A stretch of DNA of 64,000 bases from Smaragdicoccus niigatensis DSM 44881 = NBRC 103563 (lineage in GTDB: Bacteria > Actinomycetota > Actinomycetes > Mycobacteriales > Mycobacteriaceae), in NCBI RefSeq assembly GCF_000380645.1, contig NZ_AQXZ01000006.1:1-64000 (forward strand), read 5' to 3'. The notes under the pieces were generated by a model. The model was not told the origin of the DNA and searched no databases. It was given only the letters and a program-made list of their open reading frames with translations. Shown piece after piece: positions 33,189 through 44,572 of this stretch. The translations under genes and the position numbers were made by a program. Each line of letters opens with the position of its first letter. Position 1 is the stretch's first letter.

Positions 33189-34082
33189 ATGAAAAACACT
33201 TCGCTCGCGCAGACCCTGACCAACCAAGACGGCGTCATCTCGCTCCAGCAGGCATTTTCGTGCGGTCTCAGCGACGCGGCGGTGCGCTGGAAACTCACCT
33301 CAGGCGCGTGGCGCAGGATCGCCTCGGGGATCTTCCACTCGACTGACTTCCGCTTCTCGCCGTCGGCACGCCTTCATGGAGCAGTCCTTGCGGCGGGCGA
33401 AGGCGCCGTCGTCTTCGGGCCCAGCGCGGCCTGGTGGTTGGGACTGCTGCCGTCCGCGCCGCTCATTCCGTGGATCACGATCCCGTCGGCGCGTCTGGTC
33501 CGCCGAAGCGAGTCGTTGATCGTGCGCCGTCGCAACCTCGACCGACGCGATGTCACGCGGGTCCGCGGCGTCGACGTCACGACTCCGGAGCTGACGGTTC
33601 TCGAAACCGCCGTCGAGATTCCGGAAGGGTCTGCCTTCCTCGATCAGATGCTGCTCAAACGCGTCTCGCTGGGCGATCTGCTCGATGTCCATGAGCGCAA
33701 TGTCGGTCGCCGGGGTTCGACGTGCTCGAAGAAACTTCTCATCACGGCCACGTCGGGCGGCATCGAGGATGCGCGTCGTCGGCTCATCAAGACGATTGCG
33801 CAGGCCGAACTACCGGGTTGGGAGGAACGAGTCGTCGTCGGGGGCTACTCGTTCGATGCCGGCTTCCCGGCCGAACGAATCGGCATCGAGGTTGATGGCT
33901 GGGCGTCTCATCCGCAATCCCGGGACGCGCGCATCGACTCGCGGCGCCACAACATGCTCATCGCCGCGGGCTGGTCGATTCTGCGGTTCGACTGGCACCG
34001 ACTCGATGGGGATCCGGCCGGCGTGCTCGCCGAAATTCGGTCCGTGCTGACGACGCGCCAGCGCCGGGTCGGGGCGCGCTAG
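33189..34082 (+). CDS. AbiEi-like winged-helix plus DUF559/Vsr-like nuclease-fold protein
   Basis: 297 aa. The N-terminus ([44 protein letters not shown]) is the AbiEi-antitoxin-like helix-turn-helix. The C-terminal segment [44 protein letters not shown] is a DUF559/Vsr-like PD-(D/E)xK strand order with Glu and Asp of EVDG and a following D/R/H helix. This combination is frequent and often repeated in actinobacterial genomes; no role is established. No toxin partner (AbiEii nucleotidyltransferase) is beside it, so a toxin-antitoxin assignment is not supported. The ATG is at 33189 after GAAGG. It ends 4 nt into the convergent thiE. Confidence 0.78.
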   Translation: MKNTSLAQTLTNQDGVISLQQAFSCGLSDAAVRWKLTSGAWRRIASGIFHSTDFRFSPSARLHGAVLAAGEGAVVFGPSAAWWLGLLPSAPLIPWITIPSARLVRRSESLIVRRRNLDRRDVTRVRGVDVTTPELTVLETAVEIPEGSAFLDQMLLKRVSLGDLLDVHERNVGRRGSTCSKKLLITATSGGIEDARRRLIKTIAQAELPGWEERVVVGGYSFDAGFPAERIGIEVDGWASHPQSRDARIDSRRHNMLIAAGWSILRFDWHRLDGDPAGVLAEIRSVLTTRQRRVGAR

Positions 34083-34765
34083 ATGAGCGCCGTTTTCAGC
34101 TCGCGGGCGGCTGCTTCTGGATCGCTTGCCTCGGTGATCGCACGAACCATGACGATCCGGCTGGCCCCCGCCGCGACGACGTGTTCGATGTTCGTCGTGT
34201 CGATACCGCCGATCGCGAACCACGGGTGCACCGGATTCCGGGCCGCGGTGGATTCGACGAGAGCCAGTCCGCTGGGGGTGCGGCCGGGCTTGGTCGGGGT
34301 CGCCCATACCGGACCGACGCAGAAGTAGCCGGTCTCCGGGTCGGAGTCGACGAGGTGAGCCTGGTCGTCGTTGTTCGTCGAACGTCCGATGATGACGTCG
34401 GGTCCGAGGATCTCGCGCGCGTACGCAACCGGGAGATCCTTCTGCCCGAGATGAAGAACGTCGGCCTGGGCTGCGAGGGCGAGGTCGGCACGATCGTTCA
34501 CTGCGAACAGTGCATCGTGTCGACGCGCCGCCGAACCGATGATCGCGAGCGCGCCGAGCGCTTCGGTGATTTCGAGGGGTCCGAACTGCTTCTCGCCCGT
34601 GGAACCCTTGTCGCGCAACTGGATGATGTCGACGCCGCCGGCGAACGCTGCATCGCAGAAGTCGGCGAGATCGCCCTGCTCTCGACGGGCATCGGTGCAG
34701 AGATAGAGCCGTGCGTCCGCCAGCCGCTCGAGGCGAGCGCTCCGCAAATCCGCCGCTGAATGCAC
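34079..34765 (-). CDS. thiE: thiamine phosphate synthase
   Basis: 228 aa. [81 protein letters not shown] and [28 protein letters not shown] are all ThiE motifs, covering the pyrophosphate and pyrimidine sites. It joins HMP pyrophosphate with thiazole phosphate to form thiamine phosphate. The GTG start at 34765 is 31 nt from the divergent thiO start. The long upstream open frame is antisense to thiO. Confidence 0.95.
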   Translation of the reverse strand: MHSAADLRSARLERLADARLYLCTDARREQGDLADFCDAAFAGGVDIIQLRDKGSTGEKQFGPLEITEALGALAIIGSAARRHDALFAVNDRADLALAAQADVLHLGQKDLPVAYAREILGPDVIIGRSTNNDDQAHLVDSDPETGYFCVGPVWATPTKPGRTPSGLALVESTAARNPVHPWFAIGGIDTTNIEHVVAAGASRIVMVRAITEASDPEAAARELKTALI

Positions 34766-34796
34766 ATGATCAAGGTTAGTGACTAGCCTCGGGGTT

Positions 34797-35866
34797 GTGA
34801 ATTCCCACGCGAAGCTTTCCGTGGTCGGCGGCGGGGTCATCGGCTTGTCGGTGGCGTGGCGCGCGGCTCGTCTCGGTTGGCAGGTGACCGTGCACGATCC
34901 GGCCCCGGGTCGCGGTGCGTCGTGGGTCGCGGGCGGAATGCTCACGCCGTTGTCCGAAGGCTGGCCGGGCGAGGACAGACTCCTCGACCTCGGGCTCGCT
35001 TCGCTGAAGCTGTGGCCCGCATTCGCCCAGATGCTCGATCCGTCGATCGTCTCGGCCCGCGGGGCCCTTACGGTGGCGCTCGACGCCGCCGACGTCGCTG
35101 ACCTGCTCCGAATCGCGCAGTGGTTGCAGTCCCGGGGCCAGCACATCGATGTGTTGGACCGAGCGGGCGTTCGCACGGTCGAGCCGGTCGTCAGCCGCGC
35201 GGTTCGACTCGGCCTGTACTCGCCGGACGAGCTGTCGGTCGATAATCGGGCTCTCGTTGCCGCATTGCAGAGCGCAGCGCTCGCCGCCGGGGTCGAGTTT
35301 CGATCCGAAACCGTCACCGACCTCGACGCACTCGATGCCGACCAGGTTGTTCTCGCGGCCGGCGTGAACTCGCATCAACTGTGTCCCCAGCTGCCCGTTC
35401 GCGCGGTCAAGGGGGAGATCCTGCGCCTGCGTTCGCGCGCCGGTTCGCTGCCCGGGCCGGCTACGACGATTCGAGCACGCGTTCACGGCCGACCGGTCTA
35501 TCTCGTACCGCGCGGTGATGGCCTGGTCGTGGGGGCCACGCAGTACGAGTCGGCGGATACCCAAGTCACCGTGGCGGGGGTTCGCGACCTCATCTCCGAT
35601 GCAGAGGCCGTGTTCCCCGCGATCGGCGACTTCGAGCTGTACGAGACGAGCGCCGGTCTGCGACCAATGACCCCCGACAACATGCCGCTGATCGGCCGGG
35701 TCGATGACCGCGTTATCGCCGCGACTGGGCATGGCCGCGGCGGTATCTTGCTGACACCTATTACCGTCGAAGGTGTACTTGCGGCTCTCACCGATCGGGA
35801 GCCAGAGTCCAGCGCGGCGGCGGCGTTGCAGACCGCCGACCCAAGCAGATGTGCAGGAGTGACGAC

Positions 35867-35870
<4 letters not shown>
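34797..35870 (+). CDS. thiO: glycine oxidase of thiazole synthesis
   Basis: 357 aa. The FAD-binding start is [82 protein letters not shown] and [14 protein letters not shown]...[15 protein letters not shown] complete the DAO fold. It oxidises glycine to iminoglycine, the precursor of the thiazole ring. GTG 34797 is the start, and the transcript is probably nearly leaderless given the short divergent gap. Its stop overlaps thiS (ATGA). Confidence 0.94.
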
Positions 35871-37780
<1,910 letters not shown>

Positions 37781-37811
37781 TCACCCCGAGCGGAGCGAGG
37801 GAGATGTCACT

Positions 37812-38591
37812 GTGATTAATGTGCTTAATGCCGAGCGAATCAAGCTGACCAGCGTGAAGTCGCCGAAATGGTGTGCCGCGATCATCGTGTTTCTGAGCAT
37901 CAGCATCGCCGCGCTGGTCGGCTGGGTTGCCTCGCGTTCGGTTGCGGCAGGGGCTGGCGGCAAGGGTCAGTCGGAGGTCCTCCCGAACGTCGCCGCCGCG
38001 ACGAACGGCGTGAGCGGACTCGGCGTCTACGTGCTGATGATCCTGGCCGCGCTGACCGTGACGAGTGAGTACCGTTTCGGCGTTATTCGGTCGACGTTCC
38101 AGGCGACCCCGAATCGATCCCGGGTGCTGGTCGCCAAAGCGATCCTCATGGGTTCGGTCGGTGCCGTCCTCACCCTGATCCTTGCGCTTCTCGCACTGGG
38201 CGTCTCCAAGGTGTTCGCCGGTGAAGCGGGCGGTAAGAACCTGGTTCTGAGCACTGGGGCCGACTGGCGTGCCGTGCTCGGTATCCCGCTCTTCGCAGCT
38301 CTGTGCGCGATCCTCGGTATCGGCGTCGGGGCGCTCGTGCGGCAGACCGCCGCTGCGGTGGCGATCCTCATTCTGTTCCCGCTGCTCATCGAGAGTCTGT
38401 TCCTGATGTTCGGCTCGTTCGGCGAGAAGGTGCTGCCGTTCCTGCCCTTCCGCAACGCGACGTACTTCCTTGCGGTCGGCGACGACTCCAGCTTCCACTG
38501 GGGGCATTGGGGCGCGTTCTTCTACTTCGCGGCAATGGTGTTCGTCGTCTTCGGTGCGGCCATTCTCGTTGTGCAGAGGCGCGACGCTTAA
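37812..38591 (+). CDS. ABC-2 type permease
   Basis: 259 aa from GTG 37812 (GGGAG upstream). About six membrane helices (CAAIIVFLSISIAALVGWVA, GVYVLMILAALTVTSEY, VLTLILALLALGVSKV, LFAALCAILGIGVGALV, AAVAILILFPLLIESLFLMF, FFYFAAMVFVVFGAAILVV) and the conserved VTSEYRFGVIRSTFQATPNRSRVLVAK loop are typical of ABC-2 permeases. It forms an exporter with the ATPase just upstream. Between the two genes lies a small CGAGCGGAGCGAGGG imperfect palindrome. The stop overlaps the convergent antiporter gene by 4 nt. Confidence 0.85.
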   Translation: MINVLNAERIKLTSVKSPKWCAAIIVFLSISIAALVGWVASRSVAAGAGGKGQSEVLPNVAAATNGVSGLGVYVLMILAALTVTSEYRFGVIRSTFQATPNRSRVLVAKAILMGSVGAVLTLILALLALGVSKVFAGEAGGKNLVLSTGADWRAVLGIPLFAALCAILGIGVGALVRQTAAAVAILILFPLLIESLFLMFGSFGEKVLPFLPFRNATYFLAVGDDSSFHWGHWGAFFYFAAMVFVVFGAAILVVQRRDA

Positions 38592-39673
38592 GGGCTTACC
38601 GCCAGGAACACGAAGCTGCCGAAGATCAGCAGGTGCACCACGCCTTGCAAGAGAGTGGCGCGCCCCGGCACGACGGTGAGCACGCCGACCGCGACGGTCA
38701 GGGCAAGCAGCACCATGTGAAGCGGTCCGAGCCCGAGTTCGAGCGGACCACTCAGCCAGATCGACGCGACCGCGATCGCCGGAATCGTCAATCCGATGCT
38801 CGCCATCGCAGAGCCGAACGCCAGGTTGAGACCGACCTGAATCTGGTTCCGGCGGGCCGCCCGCGCGGCGGCGATCGTTTCGGGCAACAGGATCAAGAGC
38901 GCGATCACGACACCGACCGCGGAATTGTGCAAGCCCGCTGCTGCGACCCCGGACTCGATCGCCGGGGAGACCAGCTTCGCCATTCCCACGACGCCGACGA
39001 GCGCGGCGAGCAGCAGCCCCAAGCTCAGCAGCGTCTCGCGGTCCGAGGGCGCTTCGGCATGCTCCGGGGCCGAACCCTCGGGCGGCAGGAAGTAGTCGCG
39101 GTGGCGGATGGTCTGCGTGAACACGAAGCACCCGTACAGCGTCAGCGACGCGACGCCGGCGAACGCGAGCTGGACCGAGCTGAACTGTGGGCCGGGCTCG
39201 CTCGTCGTGAACGTCGGGATGACGAGGCAGAGCGTCGCCAGCGTAGTGACGGTGGCGAGTTCGGAACCGGTGCCTTCGGCGTGGAACTCGGCGAACTTGC
39301 GTCGGATCGCGCCCAATAGAAGAACCAGACCGGCGATGCCGTTGCACGTGATCATGACCGCGGCGAACACGGTGTCCCGGGCGAGGGTGGCCGAGCCTTC
39401 CTTGCCGGAGCTCATCATCGAAATGATCAGCGCGACTTCGATGACCGTGACCGCCACGGCGAGAACCAGCGACCCGAACGGCTCGCCCACGCGGTGCGCG
39501 ACGACCTCCGCGTGATGCACCGCGACGAGAACCGTTGCGGCGAGCAGAAGTCCGATGAGGACCACGCCGACCATCGGAAGGCTGCGGCCCCAGGTTCCGG
39601 CGAGTGCCACGAGTCCGACGAGCGGTACGACGATGGGTGAGTACCGCGTAGCCAGGCCCGTCATGATCTCCAT
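38588..39673 (-). CDS. Ca2+/cation:proton antiporter (ChaA/CAX-like)
   Basis: 361 aa with about eleven membrane segments. The two inverted-repeat signatures of the CaCA superfamily are visible: EPFGSLVLAVAVTVIEVALIISMM with an acidic residue in the helix, and the second copy VVIALLILLPETIAAARAARRNQIQVGLNLAFGSAMASIGLTIPAIAVASI. It exchanges Ca2+, Na+ or K+ for protons. Start options are ATG 39673 (used) or ATG 39664; GGAG lies just before the latter. The long 5' extension to 39838 is antisense to thiD. Confidence 0.85.
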   Translation of the reverse strand: MEIMTGLATRYSPIVVPLVGLVALAGTWGRSLPMVGVVLIGLLLAATVLVAVHHAEVVAHRVGEPFGSLVLAVAVTVIEVALIISMMSSGKEGSATLARDTVFAAVMITCNGIAGLVLLLGAIRRKFAEFHAEGTGSELATVTTLATLCLVIPTFTTSEPGPQFSSVQLAFAGVASLTLYGCFVFTQTIRHRDYFLPPEGSAPEHAEAPSDRETLLSLGLLLAALVGVVGMAKLVSPAIESGVAAAGLHNSAVGVVIALLILLPETIAAARAARRNQIQVGLNLAFGSAMASIGLTIPAIAVASIWLSGPLELGLGPLHMVLLALTVAVGVLTVVPGRATLLQGVVHLLIFGSFVFLAVSP

Positions 39674-39699
39674 TGTCCAGATTCGGACGGAGTGCGGGT

Positions 39700-40530
39700 T
39701 CAGTTCGCTAGCCGCCACAGCGGAGACACCGGGCCATGGCCGGCCCCGAGGTCGTACGACGCCTCGATGCAGCGCGTCACCCACTGCTTGCCGAACGCCA
39801 CCGCTTCGGGCACCGGATACCCGTGCGCGAGTGCGCACGCGATCGATGCGGCGAGGGTGTCTCCTCCGCCGTGGTCGTTGCGAGTGGGGAACCGTTTGGC
39901 CGTGAACTCATGGAATTCGCTGCCGTCGAACAGCAAGTCGACGGATTCGCCACTCGACCGGAGATGCCCGCCCTTCACCAGTGCCCACCTCGGCCCAAGC
40001 GCGTGCAGGGCGCGCGCCGCGTCCCGTGCGGTCCGGTCGTCGATGACGTCGATTCCGGTGATGAGCTTGACCTCGTCGAGGTTTGGCGTCACCAGGGTGG
40101 CGCACGGGATCAGCTCGTATTTCACCGAATCCAGCGCATCTTCGCGTAGCAGCGGATCGCCGTGCATGGAGGCGCACACGGGGTCGACGACGAGCGGGAT
40201 GCGGCGGCCGATACCTAATTCCCGGCACACGGACACGACTTCGGAGACGATCTCGCGCGACGACAGCATGCCCGTCTTCACTGCTTGAACACCGATATCC
40301 GAGACGACCGCACGCACCTGAGCCGACACGATCGACGGCGGAATCTCGTGAACTCCCGTGACGCCCACCGAGTTCTGCACCGTGACGGCGGCCACCGCCA
40401 CGCACGCATGCAGGCCGCACATCGCGATGGTTCGGGAGTCGGCTTGGATTCCCGCGCCCCCTCCCGAATCGGTCCCGGCGATGGTCAGGACACGCAGCGG
40501 GGTCGTCCCCGGCGGGAAGAGTGGCAGCAC
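39700..40530 (-). CDS. thiD: hydroxymethylpyrimidine (phosphate) kinase
   Basis: 276 aa, ribokinase-like. VLTIAGTDSGGGAGIQADSRTIAMCGLHACVAVAAVTVQNSVGV is the ThiD start, with QVRAVVSDIGVQAVKTGMLSS, VDPVCASMHGDPLL, TPNLDEVKLITG and RNDHGGGDTLAASIACALAHG; the anion-hole GGGDT-A-A is present with Gly-Gly-Gly before Asp. It phosphorylates HMP and HMP-P to the pyrophosphate used by ThiE. The GTG at 40530 is the start. Sixty nt upstream lies the palindrome shared with the amidohydrolase promoter. Confidence 0.93.
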   Translation of the reverse strand: MLPLFPPGTTPLRVLTIAGTDSGGGAGIQADSRTIAMCGLHACVAVAAVTVQNSVGVTGVHEIPPSIVSAQVRAVVSDIGVQAVKTGMLSSREIVSEVVSVCRELGIGRRIPLVVDPVCASMHGDPLLREDALDSVKYELIPCATLVTPNLDEVKLITGIDVIDDRTARDAARALHALGPRWALVKGGHLRSSGESVDLLFDGSEFHEFTAKRFPTRNDHGGGDTLAASIACALAHGYPVPEAVAFGKQWVTRCIEASYDLGAGHGPVSPLWRLAN

Positions 40531-40589
40531 ACTCGCACCCTAGTCGGGGTGCCAGCCAGATTTCGGGGTGAAGGACTCTCGCCAGCCGA

Positions 40590-40614
40590 CTTGTACAAAA
40601 CCTGAGTTTTGTAC
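40590..40614. promoter_or_regulatory. palindrome, probable operator (site 2 of 2)
   Basis: GTACAAAAC (40593-40601), spacer CTGA, GTTTTGTAC (40606-40614) is a perfect inverted repeat with 9-bp arms. From CTTGTACAAAAC onward it equals the reverse complement of the 11159-11186 site except for one base in the core. It lies between divergent thiD (60 nt) and the AfsR-like gene (80 nt), so it could govern either or both. Confidence 0.6.
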
Positions 40615-40694
40615 GGGGCGAGATTTTCAAGCAGTGTCCCTCCGCGATCGGCGCGTAGGACAGCCCGACGCGACGAGCGACAACATCAGCAACA

Positions 40695-43600
40695 ATGGTC
40701 ACGATGTCAGGTCCACGCCTTCGACTGCTCGGCGAGCTCACCTGGGACGGCGTTCCCGTCCCGGGTGAGCGCACGCATACCCTTCTGACGGCCTTGGCGG
40801 CGGCGAATGGACGCGCGGTCCGGGACGACCGTTTGACCGCGGAGATCTGGGGCGACGAGCCGCCCGCCAACCCGACCAAGGCACTGCAGGTCGTCGTTTC
40901 GCGTGCGCGATCGGCGACTTCCGCGCAGGTCGTGGCACGGACCGACCACGGCTATCGGCTTGCGCTCAATACCGACGACGTGGACATCTGGGTGCGAGAC
41001 CAGGCGCTGATCCGCGCGAGAACAGCGATCAACGACGGCGACTGGGCGACCGCTGAGTCGTGTCTGCCGGTCCTCCGAGAGACCGCGCCACTCCTGGCCG
41101 GGCGCGTGCTCTCCGCCCTCGGGCGGCATGACGAGGCGCTCCCGTTGCTCGCCGACCATGGTGACGATGACGCCGCGCTGGTTGCCCGGCTCCACAGTGA
41201 AGCTGCCGTCCATGGCGTACCCGCGGCGCTCGCGCAGTACGAGACCTACCGAGAAGATCTGGCGGACCGCCTGGGCGTGGACCCAAGTGCGCAACTCCGC
41301 GAAGTTCATCGCGAACTTCTGGCTCGCGATCGGCCGGTGCGTTCGGGTGTCCGTGCCGACGCATCGGGCCTCATTGGCCGCGATCACGACGTCGCGATTC
41401 TCACCGCGATGTTGAGCAGTGCCAAAGTCGTCTCGATCGTCGGTCCCGGCGGGCTCGGAAAGACGCGGCTCGCACACCTCCTCGGCAGCCGCTCGGGCCT
41501 CCCGGTGGTGCAGTTCGTCGAACTGGTCGGTGTCACGTCGCCGGACGATCTCGTCGGCGAGGTGGGTTCGATTCTGGGCGTGCGGGATTCGCTCTCCGGC
41601 ACTCGTTCCTTGACACCGGCGCAGCGCGCCGACGTGCGGTCCCGGGTGGCGCAGCAACTCGAGGTGGCGCCGACACTCCTGATCCTCGACAACTGCGAGC
41701 ACATCGTCGAAGCGGTTGCCGATCTCGTCGCTTTTCTCGCCGCGGTCGTCCCTGGGCTGCACGTTCTCACCACGACTCGTGCGCCGCTGGCGATCTCCGC
41801 GGAACGGGTCTACTTACTGGGCCAACTCGAAGGCACGGACGCCATCGAGTTGTTCGTCCGCCGGGCTACCGCGGCCCGGCCGAACGCGACCCTGCCGCTG
41901 GAAACCGTCGATGAGATCGTCACTCGCCTCGATGGATTGCCGCTCGCGATCGAACTCGCCGCGGTGAAGATCCGTGCGATGTCCGCGGCCGACATCGCAA
42001 ATCGCCTCAGCAATCGGTTCGCGCTGTTGCGCGGCGGCGACCGTAGTGCACCGGACCGTCACCAGACATTGCTCGCCGTCATCGACTGGTCGTGGAACCT
42101 GCTCACCGAACGTGAGCGCCGCGCCCTGCGTCGTCTCGCGGTGTTTCATGACGGGTTCACTCTCGACGCCGCGGAAGCGGTCATCGGCGACGAAGCGTTC
42201 GAATCGGTCGCCGAACTAGTCGATCAGTCGCTGCTCACGGTCGTCGAGCGTGCCGATGGCGTCCGGTACCGAATGCTGGAAACGGTGCGGGAGTTCGGCC
42301 GGATGCAGCTCGTCGATGCCGGAGACGATCTGGATTCGATTGCAGCACAACGTCAGTGGGCCGTTGATCTGGCCGGTCGCGAGGCCCGGAGGTTGATCTC
42401 ACCCGACCAGGTCGCTGCTGTGTCCGCCCTGCGACGCGAGGAATTGAACCTTTCCGACATCCTCCGACAGGCCCTTGCCGAGAACGACCGCCAATCGGCG
42501 GTCACGCTCGTCGCGGCGCTCGGCGGTATCTGGGCGATCAGCGGTGACATGCCGCGCGTCGTCGTTCTGGTGGGTTCTCTCACCGACGCGTTCTCGGGGT
42601 GGACGCCACCACCGGAACTCGCGGACCGCACTCGGTTCGTCCTCGGTCTGACTCTGTTCGGCGCCGGTCTGGTTTCCTCGCCGGAGGAAACCGCGCGACT
42701 TCGCGAGACCTTGGCCGAGCTCGGTACTGACACCCCGCACCCGCGTTTGCGTGCACTGTTGCAGGCGCTGATCGGGCTGGCTGACGTGACCAGAGCGGCG
42801 GAGATCATCGACGACCTCACGAACGACCCCAACCCGCTCGTCCGGGCCGTCGGTCTGCAGTTCCGCTGCCACGAGCGGGAGAACGCGGGTGAGCCCCTCG
42901 CCGCCGTGGAGGCCGGCTCCCAGGCGTTGGCGTTGCTCGAGCCCTATGCCGCCGCCGACGGACCGTGGAACACCGCAATGCTCCGTACTCAACTCGCGGG
43001 TCTGTATGCGCAGTTCGGAGACGTTGACGCCGCGGCCCGGTTGGCCGAGGTGGCGATTCCACCCCTGGAGTTGCTCGGGAACTTCGACGAGGTGCAGCTC
43101 TTACGCAGCATGCTCGCGGTGGCTGCGATCGACGCGGGTGACTTCGCCGCGGCCGAGCGGATGGTGGAAGAGGCCACCACCGTTCGACACAGCGGCACGC
43201 TCGGCAGCCATGTCGCTGCGCTCTCCAGTCGAGCGCACTTAGCGATCGCGAGGGGCGATATCGCCGGCGGTCTCGCGTATTTCCGCCGGGCCGTCGATGC
43301 CGCGCGCGAGGTGAAGTTCCCCGGTGGGGGCATGGGGGACCAAGCGCCGTGGGTCGTGGTCTCCGAGGCGACCGCCCTCGCCGCCTTCGCGCGACTCGGC
43401 TCGGGTGACGAGGGTCGTGACCTGTACGACGTGCAGTGCGAGCGCGCACGCATCGTCCTCGATGGCGAACGTCCGTTCCTCGACTTCCCGGTCGCCGGGA
43501 TGATGGTGTTCGGAATCGGCGCCTGGGCTCTACTTCGGGGCACCATGCCGGTGCGGACCGCACTCACCCTCATCGCGATCGCGGATCGCTTTGCCTACCA

Positions 43601-43766
43601 CCGACTGGCGCCCGCACTGCGCTGGGAGCGGATAGTCGAAGACGCCGAGCGCATTGCGCCCGGCGTCCTGACCGAGGTCGAGTCGGAACTCGGCGATCGT
43701 CGAGGGCGATCGCTTCTCGCCACCGCCCTCGACCTGATCGAGTCGAACTACATCTTTCGCGAGTAG
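40695..43766 (+). CDS. AfsR/SARP-type regulator with BTAD and NB-ARC-like ATPase
   Basis: 1023 aa. Order of domains: an OmpR-like winged helix (PRLRLLGELTWDGVPVPGERTHTLLTALAAANGRAVRDDRLTAEIWGDEPPANPTKALQVVVSRARSA, about 1-95), a BTAD helical domain (about 95-215, ending AQYETYREDLADRLGVDPSAQLREVHRELL), an ATPase with P-loop GPGGLGKTRLA near residue 252 and LLILDNCEHIVEAV as Walker B, LDGLPLAIELAA, then TPR-like helices to the end. Such proteins sense nucleotide or ligand state and activate transcription of nearby genes. ATG 40695 or 40704 could be the start. It converges with the DrrAB-type exporter genes, overlapping them by 19 nt, so those are plausible targets. Confidence 0.88.
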   Translation: MVTMSGPRLRLLGELTWDGVPVPGERTHTLLTALAAANGRAVRDDRLTAEIWGDEPPANPTKALQVVVSRARSATSAQVVARTDHGYRLALNTDDVDIWVRDQALIRARTAINDGDWATAESCLPVLRETAPLLAGRVLSALGRHDEALPLLADHGDDDAALVARLHSEAAVHGVPAALAQYETYREDLADRLGVDPSAQLREVHRELLARDRPVRSGVRADASGLIGRDHDVAILTAMLSSAKVVSIVGPGGLGKTRLAHLLGSRSGLPVVQFVELVGVTSPDDLVGEVGSILGVRDSLSGTRSLTPAQRADVRSRVAQQLEVAPTLLILDNCEHIVEAVADLVAFLAAVVPGLHVLTTTRAPLAISAERVYLLGQLEGTDAIELFVRRATAARPNATLPLETVDEIVTRLDGLPLAIELAAVKIRAMSAADIANRLSNRFALLRGGDRSAPDRHQTLLAVIDWSWNLLTERERRALRRLAVFHDGFTLDAAEAVIGDEAFESVAELVDQSLLTVVERADGVRYRMLETVREFGRMQLVDAGDDLDSIAAQRQWAVDLAGREARRLISPDQVAAVSALRREELNLSDILRQALAENDRQSAVTLVAALGGIWAISGDMPRVVVLVGSLTDAFSGWTPPPELADRTRFVLGLTLFGAGLVSSPEETARLRETLAELGTDTPHPRLRALLQALIGLADVTRAAEIIDDLTNDPNPLVRAVGLQFRCHERENAGEPLAAVEAGSQALALLEPYAAADGPWNTAMLRTQLAGLYAQFGDVDAAARLAEVAIPPLELLGNFDEVQLLRSMLAVAAIDAGDFAAAERMVEEATTVRHSGTLGSHVAALSSRAHLAIARGDIAGGLAYFRRAVDAAREVKFPGGGMGDQAPWVVVSEATALAAFARLGSGDEGRDLYDVQCERARIVLDGERPFLDFPVAGMMVFGIGAWALLRGTMPVRTALTLIAIADRFAYHRLAPALRWERIVEDAERIAPGVLTEVESELGDRRGRSLLATALDLIESNYIFRE

Positions 43767-44572
43767 GAGCGGACCGCCAGCGGCGCGAAGACCGCGACGA
43801 TGATCGAGCAGCCGAGCATTGCCCAGCCGACCTCGGCGGTCAGCGATCCATCGTTGATGAGGTCGCGGCACGCGGTGACGACGTGCGACACCGGGTTGAC
43901 CTTGACGAACGTCGCCAGCCAACCGGGAAGCGTGCTGGTCGGAACGAACGCGTTGGACAGGAACGTCAGCGGGAACATGATCATCATTCCGATGCCCTGC
44001 ACCGCCTGAGCGGACCGGGCGACCGTGCCAAGCCACGCGAAGATCCACGACAACGACCAGCCCGCGAACACGGTCAGCGCCCAGCCGGCGACCACGCCGA
44101 CCACGCCGCCGCCGGGGCGGAAGCCCATCGCGATGCCGACGGCGATGGTGATCGTCGCGGCGATGCCGTACCTCAGGAGGTCAGCGAGCATGGGACCAGC
44201 GAGGGGTGCGATCCGGGCAATGGGCATCGCCTTGAACCGGTCGAACACGCCTTTGTCCATGTCTTCGCGCATCTGGGTGCCGGTTGCCATGGACGCGGTG
44301 AGCGCAGTTTGAGCCAGGATGCCCGGGATGATGAGCGGCAGGTACTCCGCCACCGATCCGGAGATCGCGCCACCGAAGATGTAGGCGAACATCGCGGTGA
44401 ACAGGATCGGCTGGAAGGTGACGTCGAAGAACTGCTCCGGGTTGCGGCGCATCTTCTTGAGCGCGCGCCACGCCATCGCCAAGGTCTGGCTGACGGTGTC
44501 GGCGAGGCTGGGACGGGTTGCCAGTGGGCGGGTGACTGCCGGGGTTGCCGGCAGGAGGGTCTGGGTGGTCAT
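43748..44572 (-). CDS. ABC-2 type permease, DrrB-like
   Basis: 274 aa, six membrane helices. MAWRALKKMRRNPEQFFDVTFQPILFTAMFAYIFGGAISG and LPLIIPGILAQTALTASMATGTQMREDMDKGVFDRFKAMPIARIAPLAGPMLADLLRY are the ABC-2/DrrB signature regions, as in daunorubicin exporters. It should pair with the ATPase gene just upstream, whose stop overlaps its ATG (TGATG). Its last 19 nt overlap the 3' end of the AfsR-like gene on the other strand. Confidence 0.9.
   Translation of the reverse strand: MTTQTLLPATPAVTRPLATRPSLADTVSQTLAMAWRALKKMRRNPEQFFDVTFQPILFTAMFAYIFGGAISGSVAEYLPLIIPGILAQTALTASMATGTQMREDMDKGVFDRFKAMPIARIAPLAGPMLADLLRYGIAATITIAVGIAMGFRPGGGVVGVVAGWALTVFAGWSLSWIFAWLGTVARSAQAVQGIGMMIMFPLTFLSNAFVPTSTLPGWLATFVKVNPVSHVVTACRDLINDGSLTAEVGWAMLGCSIIVAVFAPLAVRSYSRKM

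Noticed and set aside
33189-34082. AbiE toxin-antitoxin locus
   Set aside because: Only the antitoxin-like HTH is present; no nucleotidyltransferase toxin is adjacent.
34766-34796. TPP riboswitch for thiE or thiO
   Set aside because: The gap is 31 nt and holds no THI-box motif; the only TPP riboswitch is before thiC.
37781-37800. CGAGCGGAGCGAGGG palindrome between the ABC genes as a regulatory site
   Set aside because: This motif class is very common between actinobacterial genes, and a single copy in the window gives no support for a role.
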